Shown here: positions 38,136-48,304 of the stretch, in pieces
How the letters are laid out: each line of letters opens with the position of its first letter
How positions within the stretch are numbered: the first letter of the stretch is position 1
Source of the DNA: JAGTVG01 sp963699805
GTDB lineage: Bacteria > Bacteroidota > Bacteroidia > Cytophagales > Cyclobacteriaceae
Direction: 5' to 3'
Assembly (NCBI GenBank): GCA_963699805.1
Contig: CAVOVH010000005.1
Location: forward strand, 1,068,037 to 1,132,036
DNA: 64,000 bases
Translations under genes and position numbers: made by a program
The notes under the pieces: model-generated
The model's input: the letters and a program-made list of their open reading frames with translations, nothing else
Databases searched by the model: none
Told to the model about the DNA's origin: nothing

Positions 38136-40888
38136 AATTCAAAATTATAAGTGATGGAAGGGAAGATGGTCCCTAAAACAGATAATTTATAAGCATTGAC
38201 GGACGTCCCCTGATTTTTCCTGAAAAATATGGAATAGGCGTTCTTTCTGCCATATAGATTATAGATCGAGAAGGTAAAACTATCTTTATATCTTCTCCTT
38301 TTGATTATATTTCTTTTAATAGTATAGGAAATATCAAGCCGGTGATAATCCGGAATACGATACTGATTTCTTTCACTATAATTGGGCAATACCATTCCAT
38401 TCACTACATAACCTCCGGCTGGGGCGGTTATGGGCCGGCCGGAAAGAAAGGTAAAATTTGCAGAGAACGTATTGCTTTTATTAAGATTCGCATTGAATAA
38501 TATGTTTAAATTATGAGGTCTGTCCAGTTTGGAAGGAAACCAATTTCCCTGATTGATTTCTTCCTCCGAGGAAGGTCCGTCAATTTTCGAGAACGTCCGG
38601 GAAAAACTGTAAGACAGTGATCCATGAATTTTACCATATCTTTTTTTAATATATAATTCCCCGCCATAAGAAATACCGGCCCCTGAAAGCAATTCGGTTT
38701 CAATATGATCATTCATCAGGAGATCGGGCAGGTCCTTGAATTCTATGATGTTATAGAGCTTCCGGTAATAGATCTCAACGGAAGTCTCCCAAATATTATT
38801 CGAAAAATTCCGGAAATACCCCAGTGAATAGCTGTCTACTTTTTGAGGTGAAACATACGGCCCACTCACCTGCCAGAAATCGATGGGAGTGGCAGCCGTT
38901 GAATTTGAAAGCAAATGGATATACTGGTTAATTCTATTAAAGGCGAGTTTAACAGAGCTGGTGGGACTTATACTGTATTTAATTGACAATCTGGGTTCAA
39001 GCGACTGGTATGATTTTATGGATTCACCCCTGGAATAATACACAGTGTCAATGATAAAATCAGGACTTCTCGATAAATTTCCTTCATAAATAAAGGTATC
39101 ACCCGGGCCGATTTGTTCAAAGAAATTATAGCGCAATCCCATTGAAACTGATACCAGATGATTGATCACATATTCATCACTGATAAAAACACCCATTTCC
39201 CGTGCATCATCCTTTTCTATTTCATCTGGAATGATGGCAGATCTATCCCCACGTGGTGCCAGATTCTCAGGATGGATATCATATTTCAGATATTCAGCAC
39301 CAGCGGATAAATTGTGATGATCAATTCCGGAATATAAGAATTCCTCTTTCAAACGAATATTCGAAATGCCATTCTCCAGATTAAAAGCGGATAATCCATA
39401 GGGTTCGAAATACCGGTTATTATTTTGGCTGTAAGAAACAGAAAAATTCGAACTGAGATCTGGAGTGACCAGATGATTCCAAAGAATACTTCCAGCAATA
39501 TTTTCCCAGTTGAAACCGTATTGATCCGAAAATTGAACAAAATCGTAACTCCGGTAATAGGACCCGGTCACTGATCCCCGGCCGCTGTATTTATGGGATA
39601 ATTTAAAATTGAGATCATAAAATGAAGCTGAACTTTTTTCAACCTGGGGATTGTTGATGATCCGTAAGAGCCAATCGGAATAAGTAATCCTGCCTCCTAA
39701 GAGAAAGGTTGTTTTTGCAGGTTCAGTTATCTTCTTCCTGGTAAATCTCAATGGACCTTCCAGGGACAACCTGCTCGTAACAAATCCGATTCCTCCACTT
39801 AAGGTAATTTTTTCATGGTCCTGTCCTTTTAATTGCACATTCAGGACCGAAGAAAGCCGGCCGCCATACTGGGCTGGAATATGGCTTTTATAAAAAGTCA
39901 CCTCCCGGATTACATCCGGATTAAAAACCGAAAAAAATCCCAGTGCATGGGAGGAGTTATAAATCAATGCTTCGTCCTGGAGAATGAGGTTCTGGTCAAT
40001 GCTGCCTCCCCGAACATTAAACCCACCTGCTCCTTCTCCCATGCTGTAAACCCCCGGGAGTGTCAGGATGCTTCTGATCACATCGGCCTCTCCAAGAAAT
40101 ACGGGCAATTCCTTAATTTCTCTTGATTTTAAGGTAGTGATCCCGATCATCACCGATTGAATATTCTCATCACTGGCTTCACCAGTGATCAAAACTTCAT
40201 CGAGTTCATAGGCATCGGGTGTTAATTGAATATTAATTACACCGCCGGCATACACATAAAGTATCATCCTTTTGGTTTCATAGCCTACATAACTTATTTC
40301 TAATAAATTATTGCCGGGAGGAACGTTAATCTGAAAATTTCCCTTTTCGTTTGTAGTGACCGTTTTTTCAAGTGCTTCAAAATAAAGATTTACTCCTTGA
40401 AGTATTTCATTTGAGAGTTCATCTGTAATTTTTCCGCGAACCAGTACCAAGGCACTATTGGATCCGGATACACTATCTCCAACGGTTCGTATATCTTCAG
40501 TGGTTGACCATTTCTGGGTGTCTATCAATTCTTCCTGGCGTTTTCTGGTAATAAAATAATCTCTCGAGAAATCCTTTCCAATTAATTTTTCCGGGGCAAT
40601 AACTACGGATGATCCATAGAGGATGAAACTCAGTTCCATTGGGACCAAAAGGCGGTTCAGAAATTCGTCGAGGGATTCATTATTTGATTCGATCGACAAG
40701 GAGCGATCAGGGATCCATTCATCCTTATAAAAAAAATTCACGGGATACTTTTCCTCAATTTCACGAAGAATTTCACTGATCCTGGCATTTTGAAAATCAG
40801 CGGAAATATAGATAGGATCAGAGATCTGGCCATATACATAGTTGAGCATAAATAAAAAAAATATTGGGAATAAGAATATCCTATGCAT
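38132..40888 (-). CDS. TonB-dependent receptor with N-terminal STN domain
   Basis: A 918-residue outer membrane receptor. The signal peptide ends at YVYGQ. An STN (secretin/TonB N-terminal) domain follows (ISADFQNARISEILREIEEK), a domain that in other receptors contacts an inner-membrane anti-sigma factor; none is encoded nearby. Next come a carboxypeptidase-regulatory-like domain (EILQGVNLYFEALEKTVTTN), the plug with GVYSMGEGAGGFNVRGGSID and a barrel ending in FPSITYNFEF. It heads the trio with DUF4249 and the MG2-like protein. Its ligand is unknown. The divergent gap to the FG-GAP gene at 41099 is 210 bases. Confidence 0.93.
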   Translation of the reverse strand: MHRIFLFPIFFLFMLNYVYGQISDPIYISADFQNARISEILREIEEKYPVNFFYKDEWIPDRSLSIESNNESLDEFLNRLLVPMELSFILYGSSVVIAPEKLIGKDFSRDYFITRKRQEELIDTQKWSTTEDIRTVGDSVSGSNSALVLVRGKITDELSNEILQGVNLYFEALEKTVTTNEKGNFQINVPPGNNLLEISYVGYETKRMILYVYAGGVINIQLTPDAYELDEVLITGEASDENIQSVMIGITTLKSREIKELPVFLGEADVIRSILTLPGVYSMGEGAGGFNVRGGSIDQNLILQDEALIYNSSHALGFFSVFNPDVIREVTFYKSHIPAQYGGRLSSVLNVQLKGQDHEKITLSGGIGFVTSRLSLEGPLRFTRKKITEPAKTTFLLGGRITYSDWLLRIINNPQVEKSSASFYDLNFKLSHKYSGRGSVTGSYYRSYDFVQFSDQYGFNWENIAGSILWNHLVTPDLSSNFSVSYSQNNNRYFEPYGLSAFNLENGISNIRLKEEFLYSGIDHHNLSAGAEYLKYDIHPENLAPRGDRSAIIPDEIEKDDAREMGVFISDEYVINHLVSVSMGLRYNFFEQIGPGDTFIYEGNLSRSPDFIIDTVYYSRGESIKSYQSLEPRLSIKYSISPTSSVKLAFNRINQYIHLLSNSTAATPIDFWQVSGPYVSPQKVDSYSLGYFRNFSNNIWETSVEIYYRKLYNIIEFKDLPDLLMNDHIETELLSGAGISYGGELYIKKRYGKIHGSLSYSFSRTFSKIDGPSSEEEINQGNWFPSKLDRPHNLNILFNANLNKSNTFSANFTFLSGRPITAPAGGYVVNGMVLPNYSERNQYRIPDYHRLDISYTIKRNIIKRRRYKDSFTFSIYNLYGRKNAYSIFFRKNQGTSVNAYKLSVLGTIFPSITYNFEF

Positions 40889-41098
40889 ATTCTGAAAATA
40901 AATGATGCCCGCCTGCCGTTTCTTTATCCGGTTGATTTATTTCCTACAATTTGTCAAAATTTTACCGCTCTGCAAAAAAAACAACCATATATTAAGGTCC
41001 CATTGAATGTTTAATAAGTTGAAATGGATTGCTGAAATATTTAATTAAATTTATTTGTTTTGTTTTTCACGCAGTTCATTTACCATTAATATCATGGA

Positions 41099-44000
41099 AT
41101 GCTCAGGTACCTGATTATCATATGGGTTTTTATTTTTTTGGGATGCAAGGAGCAGTACCCCACTAATGAAACGCTATTCACCTTGTTGTCGCCTGATGAA
41201 ACCCAGGTAGATTTCAGCAACCGGCTCGAAGAATCAGAAGATTTTAATATGGTAGAATACCTCTATTTCAACAATGGCGGAGGGGTAGCTGCCGGTGATA
41301 TTAACAATGATGGATGGGTTGACCTTTATTTTACTTCCAATCAGAATTCAAATAAACTTTATTTAAATCAGGGGAATTTTAAATTCCGTGATATAACAGA
41401 AACTTCCGGTACTTCCGGTAAAGGTGATTGGAGTACAGGCGTTACAATGGCAGATTTGAATGGAGATGGTTGGCTGGATATTTATGTCTGTTATCTTGGT
41501 GATTATAAGGGTAAAAAAGGGCATAATGAACTTTATATCAACAATCGGGATCTCACCTTCACCGAAAAATCGCATCAATACGGGCTTGATTTTCGGGGAT
41601 TTTCAAGTCAGGCCGCTTTTTTTGATTATGACCTGGATGGAGATCTTGATATGTACCTTTTGAATCATTCGGTGCATTCCACCAGGAGCTATGGAAATGT
41701 CAGTTTACGGTTTCAAACAGATAGTCTGGCCGGGGACCGGCTTTTTCGGAATGATTTGGAGATGGGTAAACAGATTTTTACCGATGTCACACAAAAGGCT
41801 GGTATATTCAGCAGTCAGATTGGCTATGGATTATCGGTGAGTATTGCAGATATCAATAACGATGGCTTTCCTGATATTTATGTCTCCAATGATTTTTTTG
41901 AAAATGATTATCTCTACATCAATAATCATAATGGTACCTTCAGTGAAAGATTGACCGAAATGGTGTCCCATATGAGCCGCTCATCTATGGGGAATGATAT
42001 TGCAGATTTCAATAACGACGGTTTACTGGATATCATTGTACTCGATATGCTTCCAGAGGATGAATCGATCCGAAAGCGATCGGGAGGAGAGGATGATTAT
42101 GAATTATATGAAATAAAATTAAAACTCGGTTATTATCATCAATTCGTAAGGAACATGTTACAATTGAACATGGGTAATGATCATTTTTGTGAGATCGGCA
42201 GACTGGCCGGAATTTATTCTACGGATTGGAGCTGGTCGCCCCTGTTTTGTGATCTTGATAATGATGGCCTGAAAGACCTGTTTGTTTGTAATGGGATATA
42301 CCGCCGGGCGAACGATCTTGATTATGTTAATTTTCTTGCAAATGAGCCCATGGCCCGAACCTGGGAAAATGTTTCAAAGTTTCCTGATAAGATGTTGTAT
42401 GATAAGATGCCCCTTGATCCTTTAATTAACTATGCCTTTAGGAACAATGGAAATATGACATTCACCGACATGGCCATGGATTGGGGAATGGGCCGGAAGT
42501 CATATTCAAATGGTTCTGCATATGCTGACCTTGACAATGACGGGGATCTAGAGCTGATTGTCAATAATATTAATGAGGAAGCTTTCATTTATCGAAATGA
42601 ATCAGTTGAGCAAACGGGTAGTCATTTTATTTCAATCCAGCTTCAGGGACATTCATACAACAAATTTGGAATCGGGTCGAGAGCCATCCTGTACCATAAA
42701 GGGAGCATGCAGATGGCAGAAAATTACACTACGAGAGGTTTTCAGTCATCCGTGACCCCATCGATCCATTTTGGCCTTGGTGAAATAACAATGATTGATT
42801 CCATCAAGATTGTATGGCCTGATGGAAAGATTCAAATGATGTTCAATGTGGCTGCAGATGATTGCTTAATGTTAAGTGAACCTGCATTAATGTCTGAAAA
42901 TTCCCTCGGGGAGGCCCCGGAAAAATCTGTCAGTTTGTTTTCGGAGGAAACAAATATTCAGGGCCTGAATTTTATACATAGGGAAAACGGATATATTGAT
43001 TTTATCCATGAGATCCTGATGCCCCATAACCTGTCTACCGAAGGGCCTTGCATTGCTGTGGGAGATGTAAACGGAGATCAGAAAGATGATATTTATATCG
43101 GAGGAGCCAAAGGTCAAGCCTCGCAATTATATATTCAAACAAATTCGAGATTTGTATCAGCAAATCAACTGTTTCTGATCGGGAGCCAGGGATATGAAGA
43201 TGTGGATGCATCCTTCTTTGATGCGGATAATGACGGTGATCTCGATTTATACGTTGTAAGTGGAGGGAATGAAGTGCCGGGTAAGAATCCCTCCATGTTG
43301 GATCGGATATATATCAACGATGGAAATGGAAATTTCAGACAATCTCTTATGGCGCTGCCTGAATTTTATCACAATGGATCCTGTGTAAAACCCGTAGATT
43401 TTGATGAAGATGGGGATAGCGATTTATTTATCGGATCCCGGTCAATACCCAAAGCCTATGGGATCTCTCCTCAATCATATCTGCTCGAGAATGATGGATC
43501 AGGTAAATTTACTGACATTACCCTTGAAAAGGCGCCCGGGCTTTCCAGCGTCGGGATGGTAACCGATGCTGAATGGGCTGATTTTGATCAGGATGGAGAC
43601 CAGGACCTGGCATTGGCGGGAGAATGGATGCCCGTGATGATCTTCAATAATCATGAGGGCAATCTGATTAATGGAAACAAGGAGAACAATCTGGAATACA
43701 CTGGAGGATGGTGGTTTTCATTGGCGGCAGCTGATATCGATGAAGATGGAGACATAGACCTGGTTGGAGGAAACCTCGGACTTAATTCGATCATTAAAGC
43801 GAGCATTAAATATCCCGCCACCCTTTACGCGAATGACTTTGATAATAATGGCATTCTGGATCCAATCATCAGTTATTACAGGCGTGGAAAAAATTATCCC
43901 ATAGCACCCGTGAGTGACCTGATCAGGCAGATCAATTCATTACAGCATAAATACAAAAATTATAGAGAATTTGCTGGGGCTACGGTCGAAGATATTTTCC

Positions 44001-44425
44001 CGGAAACGGAATTAAAAAAATCAGTTAAAAAAGAAGCCCTTAATTTCCAGTCAAGTGTTCTTATCAACCAGGGGGATGGCAGATTTAAGATTTATCCTTT
44101 ACCGATGGAAGCCCAGTTCTCCCCGGTTATGGATATTATAATCGGGGATTTTGACAAGGATGGTATCAGCGATCTGTTACTGGGAGGTAATTTTAACTCG
44201 GTAAATCCATACATGGGAAAATATGATTCCAGTTTCGGATGGTATCTTAAAGGTGATGGAAGAGGACAGTTTAAAGTAGAACTCCCTGTACAAAGCGGTC
44301 TTTTTGTAAAAGGGGAGATCAGGGATATGGAATCATTCAGCTTCGATGGGAAAAAGTATGTGATTTGGGGGATTAATAATGAGTCGATCAAGATTGTTAA
44401 AGTGGATCCTGCCACTATCAATTAA
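41099..44425 (+). CDS. FG-GAP/VCBS repeat lipoprotein with ASPIC/UnbV domain (paralogue 3)
   Basis: A 1108-residue lipoprotein (lipobox IFLGCKEQ) that is the third member of the same family in the window. DINNDGWVDLYFTSN, DLNGDGWLDIYVCYLG and DYDLDGDLDMYLLNHS are the FG-GAP repeats; the ASPIC/UnbV domain is near residues 508-585 (TRGFQSSVTPSIHFGLG). It is more distant from the other two: the SFFDADNDGDLDLYVVSGG block is kept, while the surrounding blocks diverge. It is followed after 41 bases by a GH92 mannosidase, so each of the glycosidase genes in this region has an FG-GAP gene right upstream. Whether these form specific pairs is inference. Confidence 0.9.
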   Translation: MLRYLIIIWVFIFLGCKEQYPTNETLFTLLSPDETQVDFSNRLEESEDFNMVEYLYFNNGGGVAAGDINNDGWVDLYFTSNQNSNKLYLNQGNFKFRDITETSGTSGKGDWSTGVTMADLNGDGWLDIYVCYLGDYKGKKGHNELYINNRDLTFTEKSHQYGLDFRGFSSQAAFFDYDLDGDLDMYLLNHSVHSTRSYGNVSLRFQTDSLAGDRLFRNDLEMGKQIFTDVTQKAGIFSSQIGYGLSVSIADINNDGFPDIYVSNDFFENDYLYINNHNGTFSERLTEMVSHMSRSSMGNDIADFNNDGLLDIIVLDMLPEDESIRKRSGGEDDYELYEIKLKLGYYHQFVRNMLQLNMGNDHFCEIGRLAGIYSTDWSWSPLFCDLDNDGLKDLFVCNGIYRRANDLDYVNFLANEPMARTWENVSKFPDKMLYDKMPLDPLINYAFRNNGNMTFTDMAMDWGMGRKSYSNGSAYADLDNDGDLELIVNNINEEAFIYRNESVEQTGSHFISIQLQGHSYNKFGIGSRAILYHKGSMQMAENYTTRGFQSSVTPSIHFGLGEITMIDSIKIVWPDGKIQMMFNVAADDCLMLSEPALMSENSLGEAPEKSVSLFSEETNIQGLNFIHRENGYIDFIHEILMPHNLSTEGPCIAVGDVNGDQKDDIYIGGAKGQASQLYIQTNSRFVSANQLFLIGSQGYEDVDASFFDADNDGDLDLYVVSGGNEVPGKNPSMLDRIYINDGNGNFRQSLMALPEFYHNGSCVKPVDFDEDGDSDLFIGSRSIPKAYGISPQSYLLENDGSGKFTDITLEKAPGLSSVGMVTDAEWADFDQDGDQDLALAGEWMPVMIFNNHEGNLINGNKENNLEYTGGWWFSLAAADIDEDGDIDLVGGNLGLNSIIKASIKYPATLYANDFDNNGILDPIISYYRRGKNYPIAPVSDLIRQINSLQHKYKNYREFAGATVEDIFPETELKKSVKKEALNFQSSVLINQGDGRFKIYPLPMEAQFSPVMDIIIGDFDKDGISDLLLGGNFNSVNPYMGKYDSSFGWYLKGDGRGQFKVELPVQSGLFVKGEIRDMESFSFDGKKYVIWGINNESIKIVKVDPATIN

Positions 44426-44466
44426 AGTAAAATATCTGGAACTCGATTTTTGACATTTTTAATAGT

Positions 44467-46767
44467 ATGAAGAAGAATATTTTAATTTTATTGCTGACAA
44501 CATTATTCTTTGGCTGTGGTAGGGATGAAAAATCAAGGCTTTCTGATCAGGTCCTTTCCGATCTTGTTCAATTTGTGAATCCCCTGATGGGGACCGCCTC
44601 CACTTTTCAATTTTCCCATGGAAATGTTTATCCTTCCATCGGATTGCCCTGGGGAATGAATACCTGGACACCCCAGACCGGGGAATTGGGAAGTGGGTGG
44701 ATCTACCAATACCAAAAGGACAGCATCAATGGTTTCAGGCAAACCCACCAGCCAAGTCCATGGATGAATGACTATGGCACCTTTTCTATCATGCCTGTGA
44801 CAGGGCTACTCCGGACTACAATTAATGGCCGGTCTTCCTCTTTCAATCATGAGGACGAGGTTGTCAACCCTCATTATTACCGTGTGGTGTTAAATGACCA
44901 TGAAGTGATTGCAGAATTAACTCCAACAGAAAGGGCAGCCATCCTGCGATTTACGAATCAATCCGATCTGGAAATGCACCTGGTCCTGGATATATTTGAT
45001 CAGGGTGGGGAAATCCGGATCATGCCGGAAGAACGAAAAATTATGGGTTTCAGCCGGTATAACAGTGGAGGAGTGCCTGAAAATTTTGCCAATTATTTTG
45101 AATTACAGTTTGATCAGGATTTTATGGCATATGGTACCTGGATAGATAATGAACAACACCCTTCTGAACTGGAATTGAAGGAATCGGAGAAGCATGCAGG
45201 TTGTTATTTGACATTCAGCACTTGTCCTGACAGACTGGTTGAAGTGAAATGTGCTTCTTCATTTATCAGTCCTGAGCAGGCTCATCAGAATCTGATTCAG
45301 GAAATTGAAGGAAAATCATTTGACGTCATCAGGCAGGAAGGATATGACCGGTGGAATACTGAACTGAACCGGATCACTGTGGAATCGGATCAACAGGAAC
45401 AATTGAAAACTTTCTATACGACCCTATACCGGACCCTATTATTCCCCAGGAAATTCTATGAGTTTGATAAAAAGGGTAGAATGATCCATTACAGCCCTTT
45501 TGACGGGAATATACATGAAGGTTATATGTATGCTGATAATGGTTTCTGGGATACTTTCAGGGCGGTATTCCCTTTTTTCACCTGGATGTATCCTGAAGAA
45601 AATGCCACCATGATGCAATGGCTGGTAAATGTTTATGAACAGGGTGGCTGGCTGCCTATTTGGCCGTCGCCGGGATACCGGAAGGTGATGATCGGAGCCC
45701 ACAGCGCCTCCCTGTTTGCCGATGCAATGGTGAAAGGGATCCTGGATTTTGATACCGGGAAAGCCCTTGAAGGGGTGATCCAGGATGCTTATAAAAAGGC
45801 TCCGGCTTTTGCTCCTGGTCGGGATGGCATGGAAGATTATAATGAAAAAGGTTATGTTCCCTATCCGGATTACCGGGAGGCCAGTGCCAAGACCCTGGAA
45901 TATGCATATGATGATTTCTGTATCCGACAAATGGCGGATATACTTGGAAAAGACAGTATTGCGGAGGTTTTTAAAAAACGAGCCTATAATTATCAGTATG
46001 TGTATCATGATCCTTCTAAATTGATGCGTGGCCGCAGGGAGGATGGAACTTTTTTGACTGAATTCAGTCCTCTTGCTTGGGGAGGGCCTTTTACGGAAGG
46101 GAATGCCTGGCATTATACCTGGTCGGTTTTTCATGATCCGGATGGATTGATCAATTTGATGGGAGGAAAGGATAATTTCGTCAAGATGATGGATTCGGTT
46201 TTTAATCAGCCGCCTGATTTTGAGATCGGAACCTATCCCTATGAGATTCATGAGATCACGGAGATGGTCGCTGCCGGAATGGGACAGTATGCACATGGTA
46301 ATCAACCCATTCAGCATATGATCTACCTATACAATTATGCCGGGCAATCTTGGAAGACACAATATTGGATCCGGGAAGTGCTCGACAGATTGTACCATGC
46401 CGTACCTGCCGGCTACTGTGGGGATGAAGATAACGGTCAGACTTCTGCCTGGTACGTTTTCAGTGCACTTGGATTCTACCCCGTTTGTCCGGGTGTACCG
46501 CAATATGTTTTTGGTAGTCCATTGTTTAAAAAGGCCACCATTCAGCTTCCCAATGGGAAAACGCTCATGATAGAGACCATGGGGGATCCGACCGGGAACA
46601 GATATATCAGTGGCGTTAAATTAAATGGGTCTCCTTACCGGAAATCCTGGGTATCCCATGAAGACCTGTCCCGGGGAGGTACACTTATTTTTGAAATGAC
46701 CGATCAGCCGGCAACACCTTTTGATAATGATAAGGGATCCTTTCCGTATTCAATGAGTCTGGAATGA
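44467..46767 (+). CDS. Glycoside hydrolase family 92 lipoprotein (alpha-mannosidase)
   Basis: A 766-residue GH92 enzyme, calcium-dependent exo-alpha-mannosidase by family knowledge. Signal peptide with lipobox LFFGCG. GH92 hallmarks: VNPLMGTASTFQFSHGNVYP at the N-terminus, the DNGFWDTFRAVFPFFTWMYP block, AHGNQPIQHMIYLYNYAG, and the C-terminal GDEDNGQTSAWYVFSALGFY. Length and domain order are normal. As a lipoprotein it acts outside the cytoplasm on mannose-containing glycans. It follows the third FG-GAP lipoprotein closely and is probably co-transcribed with it. A hairpin follows at 46785. Confidence 0.94.
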   Translation: MKKNILILLLTTLFFGCGRDEKSRLSDQVLSDLVQFVNPLMGTASTFQFSHGNVYPSIGLPWGMNTWTPQTGELGSGWIYQYQKDSINGFRQTHQPSPWMNDYGTFSIMPVTGLLRTTINGRSSSFNHEDEVVNPHYYRVVLNDHEVIAELTPTERAAILRFTNQSDLEMHLVLDIFDQGGEIRIMPEERKIMGFSRYNSGGVPENFANYFELQFDQDFMAYGTWIDNEQHPSELELKESEKHAGCYLTFSTCPDRLVEVKCASSFISPEQAHQNLIQEIEGKSFDVIRQEGYDRWNTELNRITVESDQQEQLKTFYTTLYRTLLFPRKFYEFDKKGRMIHYSPFDGNIHEGYMYADNGFWDTFRAVFPFFTWMYPEENATMMQWLVNVYEQGGWLPIWPSPGYRKVMIGAHSASLFADAMVKGILDFDTGKALEGVIQDAYKKAPAFAPGRDGMEDYNEKGYVPYPDYREASAKTLEYAYDDFCIRQMADILGKDSIAEVFKKRAYNYQYVYHDPSKLMRGRREDGTFLTEFSPLAWGGPFTEGNAWHYTWSVFHDPDGLINLMGGKDNFVKMMDSVFNQPPDFEIGTYPYEIHEITEMVAAGMGQYAHGNQPIQHMIYLYNYAGQSWKTQYWIREVLDRLYHAVPAGYCGDEDNGQTSAWYVFSALGFYPVCPGVPQYVFGSPLFKKATIQLPNGKTLMIETMGDPTGNRYISGVKLNGSPYRKSWVSHEDLSRGGTLIFEMTDQPATPFDNDKGSFPYSMSLE

Positions 46768-47123
46768 ATCAGCTTGCCGGAGGCCGACGGAAAAATTGCT
46801 GTATTTTGTAAAATTCAGCAATTTTTCGTCGTGGATTAATCCTCGAGAGCCATGCAAATTGTAAGAAATTAATATCGTTGAACATTATTTTAATGATTGA
46901 GTATTTCGAGATTTATTAAATGATTATGGCCCTTCGGCCCTCCGGGCGAATTTGTCAATAGTCAAATGCGGGTTAAATTGAATTCCGAATTCTTATCTGT
47001 TCAAAGGAATTCAATACAAGTATTCAAATTGAAAGCATACCTCTTTCATTATATTTCTTTAATAAAAACGTTTTCTCTCTGAGTTCCTGCGAAAGGTCAG
47101 CCGGTATATAAAAGCAATAATGT
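46768..47123. other. Convergent intergenic region after GH92
   Basis: A 356-base gap between convergent genes. It holds a strong hairpin at 46785-46831 and a GC-rich palindrome-like piece near 46926-46950 (GGCCCTTCGGCC). No gene is recognisable. Confidence 0.5.
46785..46831 (+). terminator. Terminator-like hairpin after GH92
   Basis: CGACG-G-AAAAATTGCTG at 46785-46801 pairs with CAGCAATTTTTCGTCG at 46816-46831, leaving one bulged G and a 14-base loop. The stem carries A and T runs, so it could serve both convergent transcripts. Confidence 0.55.
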
Positions 47124-48182
47124 TTAATTCCTGATCAATTTCACTGGATAGGACCTTTCTGAATTCCATTGGGGAATATACAGGTTTTCATCATCATCAA
47201 TACAGATATCATGAGGATTCAGAAACGTTTTACCGTCGTAAACCGGCGCTTCGAGGATTCCATCCTGGTAATTGGGAGCTGATCCTCCCGGAAAGGATAT
47301 AACCTGGTTGTTTTTATCCAGTACAGCAAGCATTCCATCATAGCTGTCCCACGTTTTTGTTACAATGACTGCGAAAAAAAGGTTTTCTCCACGGATCACC
47401 GGCCGGCAGATCCAGCATCCGGGAAGAGGAATGGTTTCGATATGATCTCCTGATAAAGAAAATCGTTTGAATTCATTTTTAGATCTGGAAGTGATCAGGA
47501 GAGTCGGATTTCCAGGGTCACGGGTATCCAGGGTCACTCCATGACAACAGTCAAATTGATTGTTTCCATTCCCTTTGCCTCCGAAATGTCGGATATATTC
47601 CCCATCATGACTGTATTGAATAATATAATTTTCACCATATCCATCGGCCACATAAAAATCACCATTCGGTGCCATGGCTACTTCTGTTGGCTTGTATTGT
47701 TCAGGATGTTGATATACCCCTGTTTCCCTGGGATAATCCAGTTTCATGATAATGTTTCCATCCAAAGTGGTTTTAAATACTTGATGCCGATCATAATCGG
47801 TGATAAAAAGAAATTCCTCACCCCCTTCACTGATCAGTGTCAGGCCATGGGCTCCGGGTAGATCAAGGCTCCAGGTGTCAGTCACTTTCCCTGATTTGTC
47901 ATAAATGATCACGTTATTTTTAGCTTCGTTCGTGAGTAACAGTATGCGGCCATGGCGGTCCTGGACCATTTCATGACAGTCGTTTACAGGGATCTTGCCG
48001 GGATCCTGAACACCCCATTCCTTGTCAACCCGGTAGGTAAAAACTCCATGACCCACCATATTTTCGCTCAGGGGCCTTTTTTTAATGATATTGAAAATAT
48101 AATCGGGAAGAATGGCGGCGCCACCCAATCCCATAGCCGTTTTTCTGATAAATTTTCTTCTGGAAGGTATCGAAATTTTCAT
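47124..48182 (-). CDS. Tat-exported NHL/6-bladed beta-propeller protein
   Basis: A 352-residue protein with a twin-arginine signal (SRRKFIRKTAMGLGGAAIL). The body consists of propeller blades of NHL type, for example PTEVAMAPNGDFYVADGYGE followed by IRHFGGKGNGNNQFDCCHGV, and DPHDICIDDDENLYIPQW-like end blade LNPHDICIDDDENLYIPQW. Similar proteins are annotated as peptidylglycine-amidating-lyase-like or 6-bladed propeller proteins; none has a sure function. Tat export suggests it folds or loads a cofactor before export. Four Cys residues occur, including a CC pair. It stands alone, convergent with GH92. Confidence 0.82.
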   Translation of the reverse strand: MKISIPSRRKFIRKTAMGLGGAAILPDYIFNIIKKRPLSENMVGHGVFTYRVDKEWGVQDPGKIPVNDCHEMVQDRHGRILLLTNEAKNNVIIYDKSGKVTDTWSLDLPGAHGLTLISEGGEEFLFITDYDRHQVFKTTLDGNIIMKLDYPRETGVYQHPEQYKPTEVAMAPNGDFYVADGYGENYIIQYSHDGEYIRHFGGKGNGNNQFDCCHGVTLDTRDPGNPTLLITSRSKNEFKRFSLSGDHIETIPLPGCWICRPVIRGENLFFAVIVTKTWDSYDGMLAVLDKNNQVISFPGGSAPNYQDGILEAPVYDGKTFLNPHDICIDDDENLYIPQWNSERSYPVKLIRN

Positions 48183-48304
48183 ATCAGTGGATTAAGATCA
48201 ATATTCGTGTATACTAATCATATACCTGAATACCATTCAATTTTTGAAATGGACCTGGAATATAGGAAATAATTGATCCGAATTTATAAATGATTGCAGG
48301 ATAT

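Noticed and set aside
45439..46317. 292-codon open frame on the strand opposite the GH92 gene
   Set aside because: It mirrors conserved GH92 coding sequence, has no family resemblance and a composition typical of antisense frames.
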